From the NCBI RefSeq assembly GCF_019222765.1, contig NZ_CP078145.1, forward strand, positions 5,270,001 through 5,334,000: 64,000 nt of DNA, read 5' to 3'. Positions 42,977-51,127 of the stretch are shown piece by piece. Both the position numbers and the translations under genes were made by a program. The DNA comes from Nocardia iowensis (lineage in GTDB: Bacteria; Actinomycetota; Actinomycetes; Mycobacteriales; Mycobacteriaceae). Numbering within the stretch: the stretch's first letter is position 1; every line of letters begins with the position of its first letter. The notes beneath the pieces are model-generated. The model searched no databases. It was not told the DNA's origin and worked only from the letters and a program-made list of their open reading frames with translations.

Positions 42977-43230
42977 TGTCGAGTGTCCGGCGCGCGCAGG
43001 TGCCGTCACCGTTTTCCTGGCCGAGTACGAAAGGTTTCCCGCGATGCTGTGCATGACCGACACGGCCGGAATCGGCGGCGATGCACGCCTCCACCGCCCG
43101 GCCAGCAGGCGCGCCGAACTTTCGTAAGCTGTCCCGCGTCGAGAAACTCCAGGCATCACCCAGCGGACGACCGCTCAGAGTCGACACCCCCGCCGCGCTG
43201 TCCCGCCGCACCACAATTTAGGAACCGCTC

Positions 43231-43764
43231 ATGGCCGCACAATCGCCGTACCAGATAGATCTACCCCGCGACGCCCTGTCGAACGTGCTCCCTGACTCCG
43301 CACTGTCCACCTTCACCGCAGACGATCTCGCCGAACTCGTTGTCTTGCAACGATGCTGCTGGGTTCCGGAGGCAATACTCAACGACATGCTCGACCTTCC
43401 CCCACTGCGCGAAACTCATGACGAGGTACTGGCGTGGGCGACTACATCGATGACGCTGGTCGTGCGGCAACGCGGACGTCTGGTGGCCGCCGTACGCGGC
43501 CAGGTCGAAGGCAGCGACTGGCACGTCGGCCGACTCATGGTCGCCCCCGACCTGACCGGCCGCGGAGCGGGTTCCCAACTGCTGCGCCTGATCGAAACCC
43601 TCGCTCCCCCACACATCGAACAATTCATCCTGTTCACCGGTGCCCGCAGCGAACGCAACATCCGCATGTACCAGAACGCGGGCTACCGACTCCTCCCCAC
43701 ACCGGATCCCCTCCCGCCCAACCACATCAGCGGTGCCGTTCACATGGCAAAACCCCGGCTATGA
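43231..43764 (+). CDS. GNAT-family N-acetyltransferase
   Basis: A 177-residue acetyltransferase. Motif A reads LMVAPDLTGRGAGSQLLRLI (about 92-111) with Arg/Gly-x-Gly-x-Gly/Ala at the CoA loop. The last third (Ser-Glu-Arg-Asn-Ile-Arg-Met-Tyr-Gln-Asn-Ala-Gly-Tyr) is the conserved beta-alpha end. The Ser-Asp-Trp-His-Val-Gly strand and ILFTGARSE are typical. A weak AGGA-like site lies before ATG. Downstream of a MerR-type promoter and 1.3 kb from the MerR gene, with which it probably belongs. Confidence 0.85.
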   Translation: MAAQSPYQIDLPRDALSNVLPDSALSTFTADDLAELVVLQRCCWVPEAILNDMLDLPPLRETHDEVLAWATTSMTLVVRQRGRLVAAVRGQVEGSDWHVGRLMVAPDLTGRGAGSQLLRLIETLAPPHIEQFILFTGARSERNIRMYQNAGYRLLPTPDPLPPNHISGAVHMAKPRL

Positions 43765-44184
43765 GGCACTGGGCCCGGCTTACGCGGCGGCGGTCGACAG
43801 CAAGCACGTGCCGATCGTGGCGAACGGGGGCCGCTGACCGTGGCCGTCCGGCTCGGCGACGGCGGATCAGGACGCGCGCCGATGAGCCACCGTGGAGGGC
43901 ATACGGGACGGTGGCGTACCGCTCATCGCGGCGGTCAGGATGATTCCGAGCAGGGTTGTCCGTGTGCCGCGGCCGGCGGTGTCGGATGTGGAGGTGGACT
44001 GTGCGTCCGGAGTGCCGGAAGGGTGATTGTCGGTCACGGTTGTGCATCCCTTACCACTGAGCCAACCAGGCTACGGTTATCGCTACTTACTTAAGTTACA
44101 ACATATAACAATCACCGTTTGGAAGCAATAACCGAAGTGATAGCCTCTAACCTTGGTAGTGGACAGCGAGTCAAGGGGGCAGTC
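43765..44184. other. Intergenic region, no supported gene
   Basis: Directly after the GNAT stop a short frame reads GYEALGPAYAAAVDSKHVPI, perhaps a gene tail, without a start. Near 44087-44100 the run TTACTTAAGTTAC is an imperfect dyad and a candidate TetR operator for the gene at 44185. Confidence 0.4.
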
Positions 44185-44832
44185 ATGACGGACACACCGG
44201 TGAAGAGTCCACGCGAGCGCTATCGCGTGCAGATGCAGGCCGAGATCAAGCAGTGCGCCTGGGAACAGATGGCTACCGACGGTCCGTCCGCACTGTCGCT
44301 CAATGCGATCGCCAAGAACATGGGCCTCAGCGGCCCCGCCCTGTACCGGTACTACGCCAGCCGCGACGAGTTGATCACCGCGCTCATTCGCGATTCCTAT
44401 CGGAGCCTGGCCGACATCCTCCGCGCGGCCCGCGACTCCGGCGCCGACGTGACCGGACTCGCCTACGCCGCACGGGAATGGGCGCTGGCCAACCCCCAGC
44501 GATACTTTCTCATCTACGGCACACCGATCCCCGGCTATCACGCCCCCGACGACACCGTCGCGATCACCCAGGAGATCATGGCGGTGTTGATCGAGGCATT
44601 CGTCGCGCAGCCCGTCGACGAGAAGGCGACACCGTTCGACGCCAACCTCGAACACCATCGCCATTGGGCCCCGGACAATTCCGTACCTACCACCACCGTG
44701 CACCGCGCCCTGTCGTTCTGGACCCGAACCCACGGCGTGCTGTCCCTCGAACTCGCCGGCCACTTCACCGGAATGGAGTTCGACCCCGCTCTCCTATACG
44801 CCGACGAACTGAACAGCCTTGTGTCACTCTGA
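44185..44832 (+). CDS. TetR/AcrR-family regulator (WHG-domain type)
   Basis: A 215-residue TetR regulator. Helix-turn-helix at about 31-58 (LSLNAIAKNMGLSGPALYRY). The C-terminal WHG-type domain shows Trp-Ala-Leu-Ala-Asn-Pro-Gln-Arg-Tyr-Phe-Leu-Ile-Tyr-Gly and a Trp-Thr-Arg-Thr-His-Gly segment near the end, both hallmarks. ATG 44185 has AAGGGGG 6 nt upstream and is preferred over the start at 44119. No clear target gene is adjacent on the opposite strand, only a PPOX relic. Confidence 0.87.
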   Translation: MTDTPVKSPRERYRVQMQAEIKQCAWEQMATDGPSALSLNAIAKNMGLSGPALYRYYASRDELITALIRDSYRSLADILRAARDSGADVTGLAYAAREWALANPQRYFLIYGTPIPGYHAPDDTVAITQEIMAVLIEAFVAQPVDEKATPFDANLEHHRHWAPDNSVPTTTVHRALSFWTRTHGVLSLELAGHFTGMEFDPALLYADELNSLVSL

Positions 44833-44834
44833 GC

Positions 44835-45074
44835 TCAGCACCCTTTGAAGCGGTTGTCGCCGGACCAACCCGCGTTGGCCCAAGTCTGCGGGGTGATCTG
44901 GAGACCCAGCCGCCCCGGCCCGGCCCGACCTCTCAGGATTCGGGGGGAAACGCGGTGTTTCACCGCCGCGTCCTCTACCCATGTCGCGACGGCTTCGCCC
45001 TGCACGACATGCTGGGCCACGCTCCAATACGAGAACGCCACGACAGGATTCGCGGCCAGGTGACGAACCTTCAC
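44835..45074 (-). pseudogene. PPOX-type flavoprotein relic
   Basis: The frame reads KVRHLAANPVVAFSYWSVAQ, then VVQGEAVATWVEDAAVKHRV, matching the central part of small pyridoxamine-oxidase-like general-stress proteins. The N-terminus is missing, and after Lys-His-Arg-Val the family pattern is lost (a frameshift), ending Gly-Asp-Asn-Arg-Phe-Lys. A decayed fragment adjacent to the MerR gene. Confidence 0.6.
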
Positions 45075-45109
45075 CGGCGTCTTACGGGTTGCTGAATCGC
45101 ACAGCCCGG

Positions 45110-45850
45110 TCAGTGCTCCCCGCTGGAACTCGCGGCCAGCAACTCGGCGAGGCGGCCGAGCACATCGAGCTGAACAGGGGTGTACAGATCGTTCAAAGCC
45201 AGGCCGATCGTTTCCGTGGCAACCCGTGCCCCACGCGGCGCCCCGACGGTGAGGTCCTGCAATTCCGGATGACTACCGAACAGCTGCGGGACGAGCGCGG
45301 CCAGACGCTCTGCGCATTCGCGCCGGGCGCGCTCGTCGGCAGCGGCGGGCAACCGGCTGAACTCGGTGACCGCGGGGTGCGTGAAAAAGGCCTGCAGCAT
45401 GTCGGCATAGGCATCCAGCGTCGCTGGGCTTAGCACGCGGGTCAGCACAACGGCGAGCGCACGGTCGGCGGCGGAGAGGTCCACTTCGACGGCGGCCGCG
45501 GCCAGATGGGTCGGCAGGTCGGTCGGTGTGGCCTGGCTCAAGGTCAGGGCCAGTTCGGTGCGAATCCGTTGCAGCCGTTCGACGGTCGCCGCGAGCTCGG
45601 CATCCAAGGCGCGCAGCGCCTGTTCGGGATGGTCGGTCATATCACCCATCTCCGCGATCCGGGCCAGCGAGAAACCCAGATCGACAAGGCGTTTGATCCG
45701 CAGCAGACGCACCAGGTGCGGCACACCGTAGAGCTTGTAGCCATTGGAGCGCCGCTCGGGCTCGGCCAGCAAGCCGATCTCGTGATAATGCCGCACCGCC
45801 CGCACACTGGTGCCGGCGAGATCGGCGATCTCACGCGTACTCCAAGCCAT
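45110..45850 (-). CDS. MerR-family regulator of a local regulon
   Basis: A 246-residue MerR regulator. The N-terminal winged helix starts WSTREIADLAGTSVRAVRHY, with HEIGLLAEPERRSNGYKLYG following as usual. A helical linker (about 75-105) connects to a 130-residue helical C-terminal domain without the cysteines of metal sensors and without the TipAS fold, so the ligand is probably organic. ATG 45850 has AAGGAGG 7 nt upstream. Its own promoter (45901-45931) has the same 19-bp-spacer architecture and dyad as four others in the window, the basis for assigning them to this regulator. Confidence 0.88.
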   Translation of the reverse strand: MAWSTREIADLAGTSVRAVRHYHEIGLLAEPERRSNGYKLYGVPHLVRLLRIKRLVDLGFSLARIAEMGDMTDHPEQALRALDAELAATVERLQRIRTELALTLSQATPTDLPTHLAAAAVEVDLSAADRALAVVLTRVLSPATLDAYADMLQAFFTHPAVTEFSRLPAAADERARRECAERLAALVPQLFGSHPELQDLTVGAPRGARVATETIGLALNDLYTPVQLDVLGRLAELLAASSSGEH

Positions 45851-45900
45851 AACAATCCCTCCTTCGGAACCCGATCCGCCCGCCGCGAACGCACCGCACC

Positions 45901-45931
45901 AGCACACACTGTGTCGCTGCGGCACAGTCAA
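45901..45931 (-). promoter_or_regulatory. MerR-type promoter of the MerR gene
   Basis: On the minus strand: TTGACT, 19 bp, TGTGCT. The spacer contains GTGCCGCAGCGACAC, one base off a perfect dyad. Autoregulation is expected. Confidence 0.7.
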
Positions 45932-46265
45932 GTCACCAGCTCATGGAATACTCCGAGCGTCGCCCGATGGCCCTTTCGCCCCATTCTTGTCGCACCTCCT
46001 TCTCGGTCGTCTCCGCCAACGCCTATGCGCCCTGGCCTTCATCGCCTGGCTGCCCAATCTGCTGGTCGCCGAATACATGACCCGCCGCCGCGGCCTGCCC
46101 GCCCTGTACCTGACCACCGAGCCAGCCCTGGCCGCGTGATTCGTCCGGGGGCGGTCCAGACAGTGATCACGCGATGGTCGCGCACCTTCGGGTATCACCA
46201 CCTGATCAATGTGGCTGATGCGGAGGCGAAGTTGAGTGTGCCGTTGGGCTGGGTATTCCTGAACT
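45932..46265. other. Region with a possible membrane-protein tail
   Basis: A plus-strand frame ends LAFIAWLPNLLVAEYMTRRR and stops at 46139. It reads like the last membrane helix and basic tail of a lost integral membrane protein, but no start or ribosome binding site exists. Not called as a gene. Confidence 0.4.
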
Positions 46266-46497
46266 CATAACGATCGTCTTCGTGCACGGTGTTCCCGAAA
46301 GCGATGCCATCTGGGGCCACCGAGATCCGAGCTGGGTCGCGACCACACGACGATCTGCCTGTCCCCACCCGGATTCGGCGCACCACTGCCCCGGATTCGG
46401 TGCCACCATGCCCGACTACCGCGACTGGCTGGTACACGAACCAGAGGCAATCGACGAACCAGTCGACCTCGTCGGACACGACTGGGGCGGCGGGCAC
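46266..46497 (+). pseudogene. N-terminal relic of an alpha/beta hydrolase
   Basis: It begins TIVFVHGVPESDAIWG (oxyanion region) and, after frameshifts around 46315-46400, ends DYRDWLVHEPEAIDEPVDLV and then GHDWGGG, the nucleophile elbow. This is the same layout as the intact hydrolase at 31001-31747. It is cut directly after the elbow, and the next bases are the MerR-type promoter at 46498. Confidence 0.75.
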
Positions 46498-46528
46498 TTG
46501 ACCATGCCGCAGCGACACGGTCGAGACT
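46498..46528 (+). promoter_or_regulatory. MerR-type promoter before SnoaL gene
   Basis: TTGACC, 19 bp, GAGACT. The spacer contains ATGCCGCAGCGACAC. It starts one base after the end of the hydrolase relic and lies 73 bp before the SnoaL start. Confidence 0.7.
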
Positions 46529-46601
46529 GTCGAGCGCCCGGTGTGCACACACCGGGACTATGTAGTGCCCGCCGTGGGCGCACGTGACTCGGAGGCGAAA
46601 G

Positions 46602-47072
46602 ATGTTGTCGTTGCAGGAGATTTCGGATCGACTCGAAATCGAAGACCTGATGGTGCGGTATTCGCACGCGGTCGATACACGCCAGTGGGACTTGCTCGAC
46701 GAGATCTTCACCCCGGACGCGCGGATCGACTACACGGCGCTGGGAGGCGCCGCCGGCGGCCTGGCCGAGATCAAACTGTTCCTCGCCACCGTCATGCCGA
46801 ACTTCCCGGCCTACCAACACCTGGTCGGCAATCTCTCGATCCAGATCGACGGCGATACCGCGACCGCCCGCACTATGTGTGACAACCCGATACTGGTGCC
46901 GGGTGAGCAGAACCTGATGCTGTGCGGTGTGTGGTATCTGGACACCCTCGTCCGCGTGGATGACCGCTGGCGGATCAGGGAACGCGTCGAGGAGAAGAGT
47001 TTCCAATTCGTGGTATCCGCCGCGCCGCCCGAGGAGTGGATCGCGCGCCTTCCAGCACCACCAACGCAATAA
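46602..47072 (+). CDS. SnoaL-like (NTF2-fold) protein
   Basis: A 156-residue NTF2-fold protein. The helix I motif EIEDLMVRYSHAVDTRQWDL and Asp-Glu-Ile-Phe-Thr-Pro-Asp-Ala pattern are typical of the SnoaL_4 group, which includes ring hydroxylating-dioxygenase beta-like and dehydratase-like enzymes. Tyr20, His22 and Asp24 sit where catalytic residues occur. GGAGG precedes ATG 46602 by 7 nt, favouring it over GTG 46584. Downstream of a MerR-type promoter; the reaction is unknown. Confidence 0.85.
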   Translation: MLSLQEISDRLEIEDLMVRYSHAVDTRQWDLLDEIFTPDARIDYTALGGAAGGLAEIKLFLATVMPNFPAYQHLVGNLSIQIDGDTATARTMCDNPILVPGEQNLMLCGVWYLDTLVRVDDRWRIRERVEEKSFQFVVSAAPPEEWIARLPAPPTQ

Positions 47073-47159
47073 CACGCTCCAGCGAATTCGAGACTTGACT
47101 GAGCCCCTGCGGCCGGGTGTTTCCGGTTGGCCCGGATCCGCAGGCCACCGCCACCGCTG

Positions 47160-47198
47160 AGAATGTAGCCGACGATCGCGGATTTTCGGCTACATTCT
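47160..47198. terminator. Bidirectional terminator between SnoaL and cupin genes
   Basis: AGAATGTAGCCGA (47160-47172) and TCGGCTACATTCT (47186-47198) form a perfect 13-bp stem, followed by a T-rich stretch on the plus strand. It lies between two convergent genes. Confidence 0.75.
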
Positions 47199-47236
47199 TC
47201 TTGTCGCCCTTAGGCTTTCGCCAGTGCACGGACTCG

Positions 47237-47740
47237 TTATCGACGCAACGTCGGATCCAGCTCAGCCGGGGTCATTCCGGGCGGGCCGAGTACAACGTCG
47301 CCGAATTCGTCGGTCACCGCTTGGAACAATGCCATATCCCACTCGGTCTCCGGCCTCGCCAAATGTGCAGGAGTACCAGTCCGGCTGATGAGTTCGGCGA
47401 ACTTACCGGGATTGGTCAGATTGAGCGCACGTGCACCATCAGGGCCGGCGTTTATGGTGTGCGGAGTGTTCTTCGCAATCACGTAGAAGTCGCCCGGCCT
47501 CAGTGTGAAGACGTCCGGTCCCGCCCACACGGTCAAAGCACCGGAGACCACCCAGAGCCGCTCCTCGTAGCGCGTATGCAGATGCAACGGAGTCCACGCT
47601 CCGCCCGGCAACGTGACATCACTCAGGTCGAATTGGCCACCGGTCTCCTCGGCCGAAATGAGGATAGACAAGCGCAGGTGCTGACCGAGGACGAATTGAC
47701 GGTCCTGCGATACCGGGGGCGGAGCGGGGTACTGATTCAT
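47237..47740 (-). CDS. Cupin-domain protein
   Basis: A 167-residue cytosolic single-domain cupin. First motif TPLHLHTRYEERLWVVSG (His-x-His, Glu) and second motif around LRPGDFYVIAKNTPHTINAG (Pro-Gly-Asp, His) are complete, so it should bind a metal. AGGAG precedes ATG 47740 by about 6 nt; an upstream in-frame start is unsupported. The C-terminal third (WDMALFQAVTDEF) is helical. It is in the same orientation as the alpha/beta-hydrolase gene upstream but separated by 168 bp. Function unassigned. Confidence 0.83.
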   Translation of the reverse strand: MNQYPAPPPVSQDRQFVLGQHLRLSILISAEETGGQFDLSDVTLPGGAWTPLHLHTRYEERLWVVSGALTVWAGPDVFTLRPGDFYVIAKNTPHTINAGPDGARALNLTNPGKFAELISRTGTPAHLARPETEWDMALFQAVTDEFGDVVLGPPGMTPAELDPTLRR

Positions 47741-47908
47741 GATGACTCCTGGTCGTCGTGGAAACCTATTGCGGGAGTGCACAACTTGCCGCTACGACGT
47801 GATCGAGCCGGTCCATTTGATGTCTTGCCGGTCCGAATTGCCGATTGGCTATGCCGTCGCGCCCGACCACAATCGGCGGGCGCCAACAGGGCCCGCCGAC
47901 AGTCATGG

Positions 47909-48619
47909 TCAGGCAGCCAGAAGTGCCCGAGTCACCTCGTCCGGGTGGGTAAGCAGCGAATTGTGGCCGCCGGGGATGATTACTGGTGTCAGGCCCAGTC
48001 GGGCGGCGAACTCGGCCCCGGGGCGGCCCAGCGCGCGATCATCCTCGCTGGCGACATAGGCGGCCGGAATACCCGCTGTGGTGACCGCCGGGACGTCGAT
48101 CGCTTCGAGGAAGTACGCACCGGGCTGCGGCACGAGCAACTCGAAAAACAGTCGCTGAGCGTCTGCGCTCAGATCGGGCAAGAACAGCGGCACTTGCTCC
48201 GGCACCACAGCCACGCTCCCGTCCAGCGACGCCGCGATCGCCGCGTTGATCATGACCGAGTAATCCTCGTTCTCGTCGACAAGCGGCACACCGCGCTCCG
48301 GCACAAACGCGTTGTAATAGATCACCTTCGCAACGCGTCCCGCCAGCTCGTGCGCGGCACCGGTGACGACATATCCGCCCCAACTGTGTGCCACCAGGGT
48401 GACCTGTTCCAAGCCGCGCTTCTCGATCTCGTTCACGACATGGGCCACGGCATCGGACAGGTGCAACCCGGACGGTGAGTCTCCGTCGGCCAAGCCAGGC
48501 AGGGTCAGCGTCACCGCCTGCCGTCCGGCGGCCCGCAGGCGTCGAGCCACCGGCTGCCAGGACCAGCCACCCAGCCAAGCTCCAGGAACCAGCACAAATG
48601 TCGACGAACTCCGGGTCAT
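47909..48619 (-). CDS. Alpha/beta hydrolase, MerR-type promoter
   Basis: A 236-residue esterase-like alpha/beta hydrolase. It starts with FVLVPGAWLGGWSWQPVA (oxyanion His replaced by Pro-Gly-Ala-Trp, typical of the salicylate-esterase/pheophorbidase-like group). The nucleophile elbow is AHSWGGY (Ser about 82), and the catalytic His is in PGGHNSLL near the end. AGGAAAGG precedes ATG. The MerR-type promoter lies about 75-105 bp upstream on the same strand. Substrate unknown. Confidence 0.86.
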   Translation of the reverse strand: MTRSSSTFVLVPGAWLGGWSWQPVARRLRAAGRQAVTLTLPGLADGDSPSGLHLSDAVAHVVNEIEKRGLEQVTLVAHSWGGYVVTGAAHELAGRVAKVIYYNAFVPERGVPLVDENEDYSVMINAAIAASLDGSVAVVPEQVPLFLPDLSADAQRLFFELLVPQPGAYFLEAIDVPAVTTAGIPAAYVASEDDRALGRPGAEFAARLGLTPVIIPGGHNSLLTHPDEVTRALLAA

Positions 48620-48694
48620 GCGTTACAACCTTTCCTGACCTATACGCTCCGGCCAGGTCGAAGAAACCCTCGACGTGTCCGATGTTCTGACGGC

Positions 48695-48725
48695 AGTGTC
48701 AGGTGTGCCGCAGCGGCGAGGTCAA
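48695..48725 (-). promoter_or_regulatory. MerR-type promoter before alpha/beta-hydrolase gene
   Basis: On the minus strand: TTGACC, 19 bp, GACACT. The spacer contains TCGCCGCTGCGGCAC. It lies in the divergent gap with a thiamine-diphosphate enzyme gene, which may also be affected. Confidence 0.65.
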
Positions 48726-48848
48726 GTGATCCGACATTCAGTCCGTGTGAATGTGCTGTGGCGCGGGCGGAGTCCGGGGTTGAGTGTGCCGCTCCGGCAG
48801 GGTGTTTTCTGGCCTGCGGCCGGCGAAGCGGAACAACTGGAGCAAAGA

Positions 48849-50423
48849 ATGAACGGCGCTGAAGCAATCATCGAAACGCTGCTCGACAGCGATGTCCGAG
48901 TATGTTTCGGCAACCCGGGCACATCGGAGATGCACTTCATCGCCGCGCTGGACCGATACCCGCAGCTGCGCGGCATCCTCTGCCTGTTCGAAGGTGTCGC
49001 GACCGGAGCGGCGGACGGATACGGCCGCATGACACGACGGCCCGCGGCGACGTTGCTGCACCTCGGCCCCGGGCTCGGAAACGGCCTGGCCAATCTCCAC
49101 AACGCCCGCCGCGCCGGCACCCCCGTGCTCAATATTGTCGGGGACCACTCACGCGACCACAAACCCCTCGATTCACCCCTCGACTCCGACATCGACGCGA
49201 TCGCCGGATCGGTCTCCGCCTGGCTGTACCGCCCGGCCAACAGCGCCGACCTCGGCCGCGATATCGCTACCGCGATCGCAGCCACCCGAGGATTCGAGGA
49301 TTCGGTCGGCAACCGCACCGGCACCTCCGGGTCGATAGCGACGGTCGTGGTGCCCGCCGACCTGTCGTGGTCGAGGGGTGGCGTTGCGGCGCCCGCCCTG
49401 CTGATCACGGCCGCCCGAGAGGCCGTCGTCGCCTCCGATGCCGCGGAGAAAGTCCTGTGTTCCGGCGAAAGGACCGCCCTGCTGCTGGACGGCGACGCGC
49501 TCACCACCGAAGGGCTCGACGCGGCCGACCGCATCGCCCAGGCCACCGGAGCACTCCTGTTCTGCCCGACCTGGCCCGCGGCGCTGCGCCGTGGAGCGGG
49601 AATCCCGACGGTGACTCCGCTCGCCTACCGCAGCGAAGATGTGCGCGCCCAGATGGCGGGAGTGCGTCATCTGATATTGGCGGGAGCCCGACGACCCGTT
49701 GCGTCCTTCGGGTATCCAGGCCAGAGCGGAGACCTTGTTCCTGCCGGAATCGATGTGCACGTGCTGGCTGACGAGTTCATCCCCGTCTTGGACGGCTTGA
49801 CCGCCATCGCCGACCGGATCGCACCCGACCTGACTCCACGCCCGGCTCCCGCAGCTCTCACTGCCCTGCCCAAAGGTGTACTCACCCAAGCCAACTGGGC
49901 GTGGGTCATCGGCGGACTGCTGCCCCAAGACGCGATCGTCTGCGACGAATCGATCACCGCGGGCATGCAGACGTTGGCGGAGGCCACCGCGGGCGCACCC
50001 GCCCACGACGTTCTCGGCCTGGTCGGATTGGCTGTCGGCCAAGGCCTTCCACTTTCGGTCGGTGCCGCGGTGGCGTGTCCCGACCGGCCGGTCGTATGCC
50101 TGGAGGCCGACGGCAGCGCCATGTACACCATTTCCGCGCTATGGACCCAAGCCCGGGAAAACCTCGACATCACCACCGTCGTGCTCAACAACAAGTCCTA
50201 CGCCATCCTGCGCTCGGAACTCGACCGCGTCGGCGCACAGCGCAATGGCGGCGCTGCCACCCGCATGCTCGACCTCTCCCAGCCGGATCTGGACTTCGTC
50301 GCCCTCAGCCACGGCATGGGCGTCCCCGCGACCCGCGCGACCACAGCAGAACAACTCGCCGACCAATTCGCCGCCGCGATCCGAAACCCGGGACCACATC
50401 TGATCGAAGCCGTGCTGACCTGA
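48849..50423 (+). CDS. Thiamine-diphosphate enzyme, acetolactate synthase/benzoylformate decarboxylase-like
   Basis: A 524-residue ThDP-dependent enzyme. The PYR domain has catalytic Glu48 in CLFEGVATGAADGYGR and the FGNPGTSEMHF loop (20-30). The central domain is an FAD-less type. The PP domain shows EADGSAMYTISALW followed by VVLNN, the Mg-diphosphate motif (here Ala-Asp-Gly for the usual Gly-Asp-Gly). It is annotated in relatives as acetolactate synthase large subunit, but no small subunit is present and a 2-keto-acid decarboxylase is as likely. GGAGCAAAG precedes ATG 48849. It is divergent from the alpha/beta-hydrolase gene across a MerR-type site. Confidence 0.87.
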   Translation: MNGAEAIIETLLDSDVRVCFGNPGTSEMHFIAALDRYPQLRGILCLFEGVATGAADGYGRMTRRPAATLLHLGPGLGNGLANLHNARRAGTPVLNIVGDHSRDHKPLDSPLDSDIDAIAGSVSAWLYRPANSADLGRDIATAIAATRGFEDSVGNRTGTSGSIATVVVPADLSWSRGGVAAPALLITAAREAVVASDAAEKVLCSGERTALLLDGDALTTEGLDAADRIAQATGALLFCPTWPAALRRGAGIPTVTPLAYRSEDVRAQMAGVRHLILAGARRPVASFGYPGQSGDLVPAGIDVHVLADEFIPVLDGLTAIADRIAPDLTPRPAPAALTALPKGVLTQANWAWVIGGLLPQDAIVCDESITAGMQTLAEATAGAPAHDVLGLVGLAVGQGLPLSVGAAVACPDRPVVCLEADGSAMYTISALWTQARENLDITTVVLNNKSYAILRSELDRVGAQRNGGAATRMLDLSQPDLDFVALSHGMGVPATRATTAEQLADQFAAAIRNPGPHLIEAVLT

Positions 50424-50559
50424 CCCGGAATTGCCGTTCCGCGTGCGGGTTTCCCCATTCGAACACGGCATCGGTTCATACTCCACCTGCACTTGGTGAT
50501 ACGTCGTCCGGGGCAGTTGCCGCGCAAGGTGATTGCGCTCGTGGATCGCCCGCCGACGA

Positions 50560-51040
50560 GTTGACCGACGCCGAAGACGATGATGACCAATCGGCGGGCC
50601 ACCGCGAAGTCGTGGCGAGCACCAGCTTCAGCAACGCTTGAACCAGCCGGTCCCGGATGGTCGCGATCCCCAGATAGCGAACCTTACCGCCCGCCTTGGG
50701 AATCGCTCGCCGCCGGACCGGAATAGGCTGGAAACTCCGGGCTTTCACATCGACCCGCAGCCGTGCCAGGAACTCTTCGACCCCGCGTTCTCGATATAGC
50801 GGGCGGTCTCGCCGTCCACTCCGGCCGTGCGTGCGCCCCTGTTGCTCCACACCCGATCCCACGCCACCAGAAGAATCGCGGGATCGGCAATGAGATTGAA
50901 CAGATCATCGAGCCTGCGATGAGGATCATCATTGGCCTAACAGTGCAGCATAGTTTGGATCTCCAGTACCCGACGCTCGGCTCTCGCGAGCTCGAACGCC
51001 AGCTCGCCTACGTCGACGATGAGGTCGGCATCCACGTCCA
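50560..51040 (-). pseudogene. Group II intron reverse transcriptase relic (LtrA-like)
   Basis: Minus-strand frames read LDDLFNLIADPAILLVAWDR, SNRGARTAGVDGETARYIE, then VEEFLARLRVDVKARSFQPI and PVRRRAIPKAGGKVRYLGIA, the classic RT-0/RT-1 region of group II intron maturases. An in-frame stop (near 50940) and a frameshift (near 50800) interrupt it. After VQALLKLVLA the sequence becomes unrelated, so the catalytic YADD region is lost. No intron RNA ends were identified. Confidence 0.8.
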
Positions 51041-51127
51041 GGTGCCGCAGCAGGCATTCGCCAGTCCCGTCAGCTCACCACCTAATGTGAGTCGATCTTC
51101 GAATCCGCAACCCGCGCTGGTTGCGGT

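Noticed and set aside
47117..48478. Plus-strand open frame of 453 codons
   Set aside because: Runs antisense to the cupin and alpha/beta-hydrolase genes, both with clear motifs and ribosome binding sites.
38637..50423. Biosynthetic gene cluster for a natural product
   Set aside because: There is a glycosyltransferase, epoxide hydrolase and SnoaL protein, but no polyketide, peptide or terpene core enzyme; a modification/detoxification regulon fits better.
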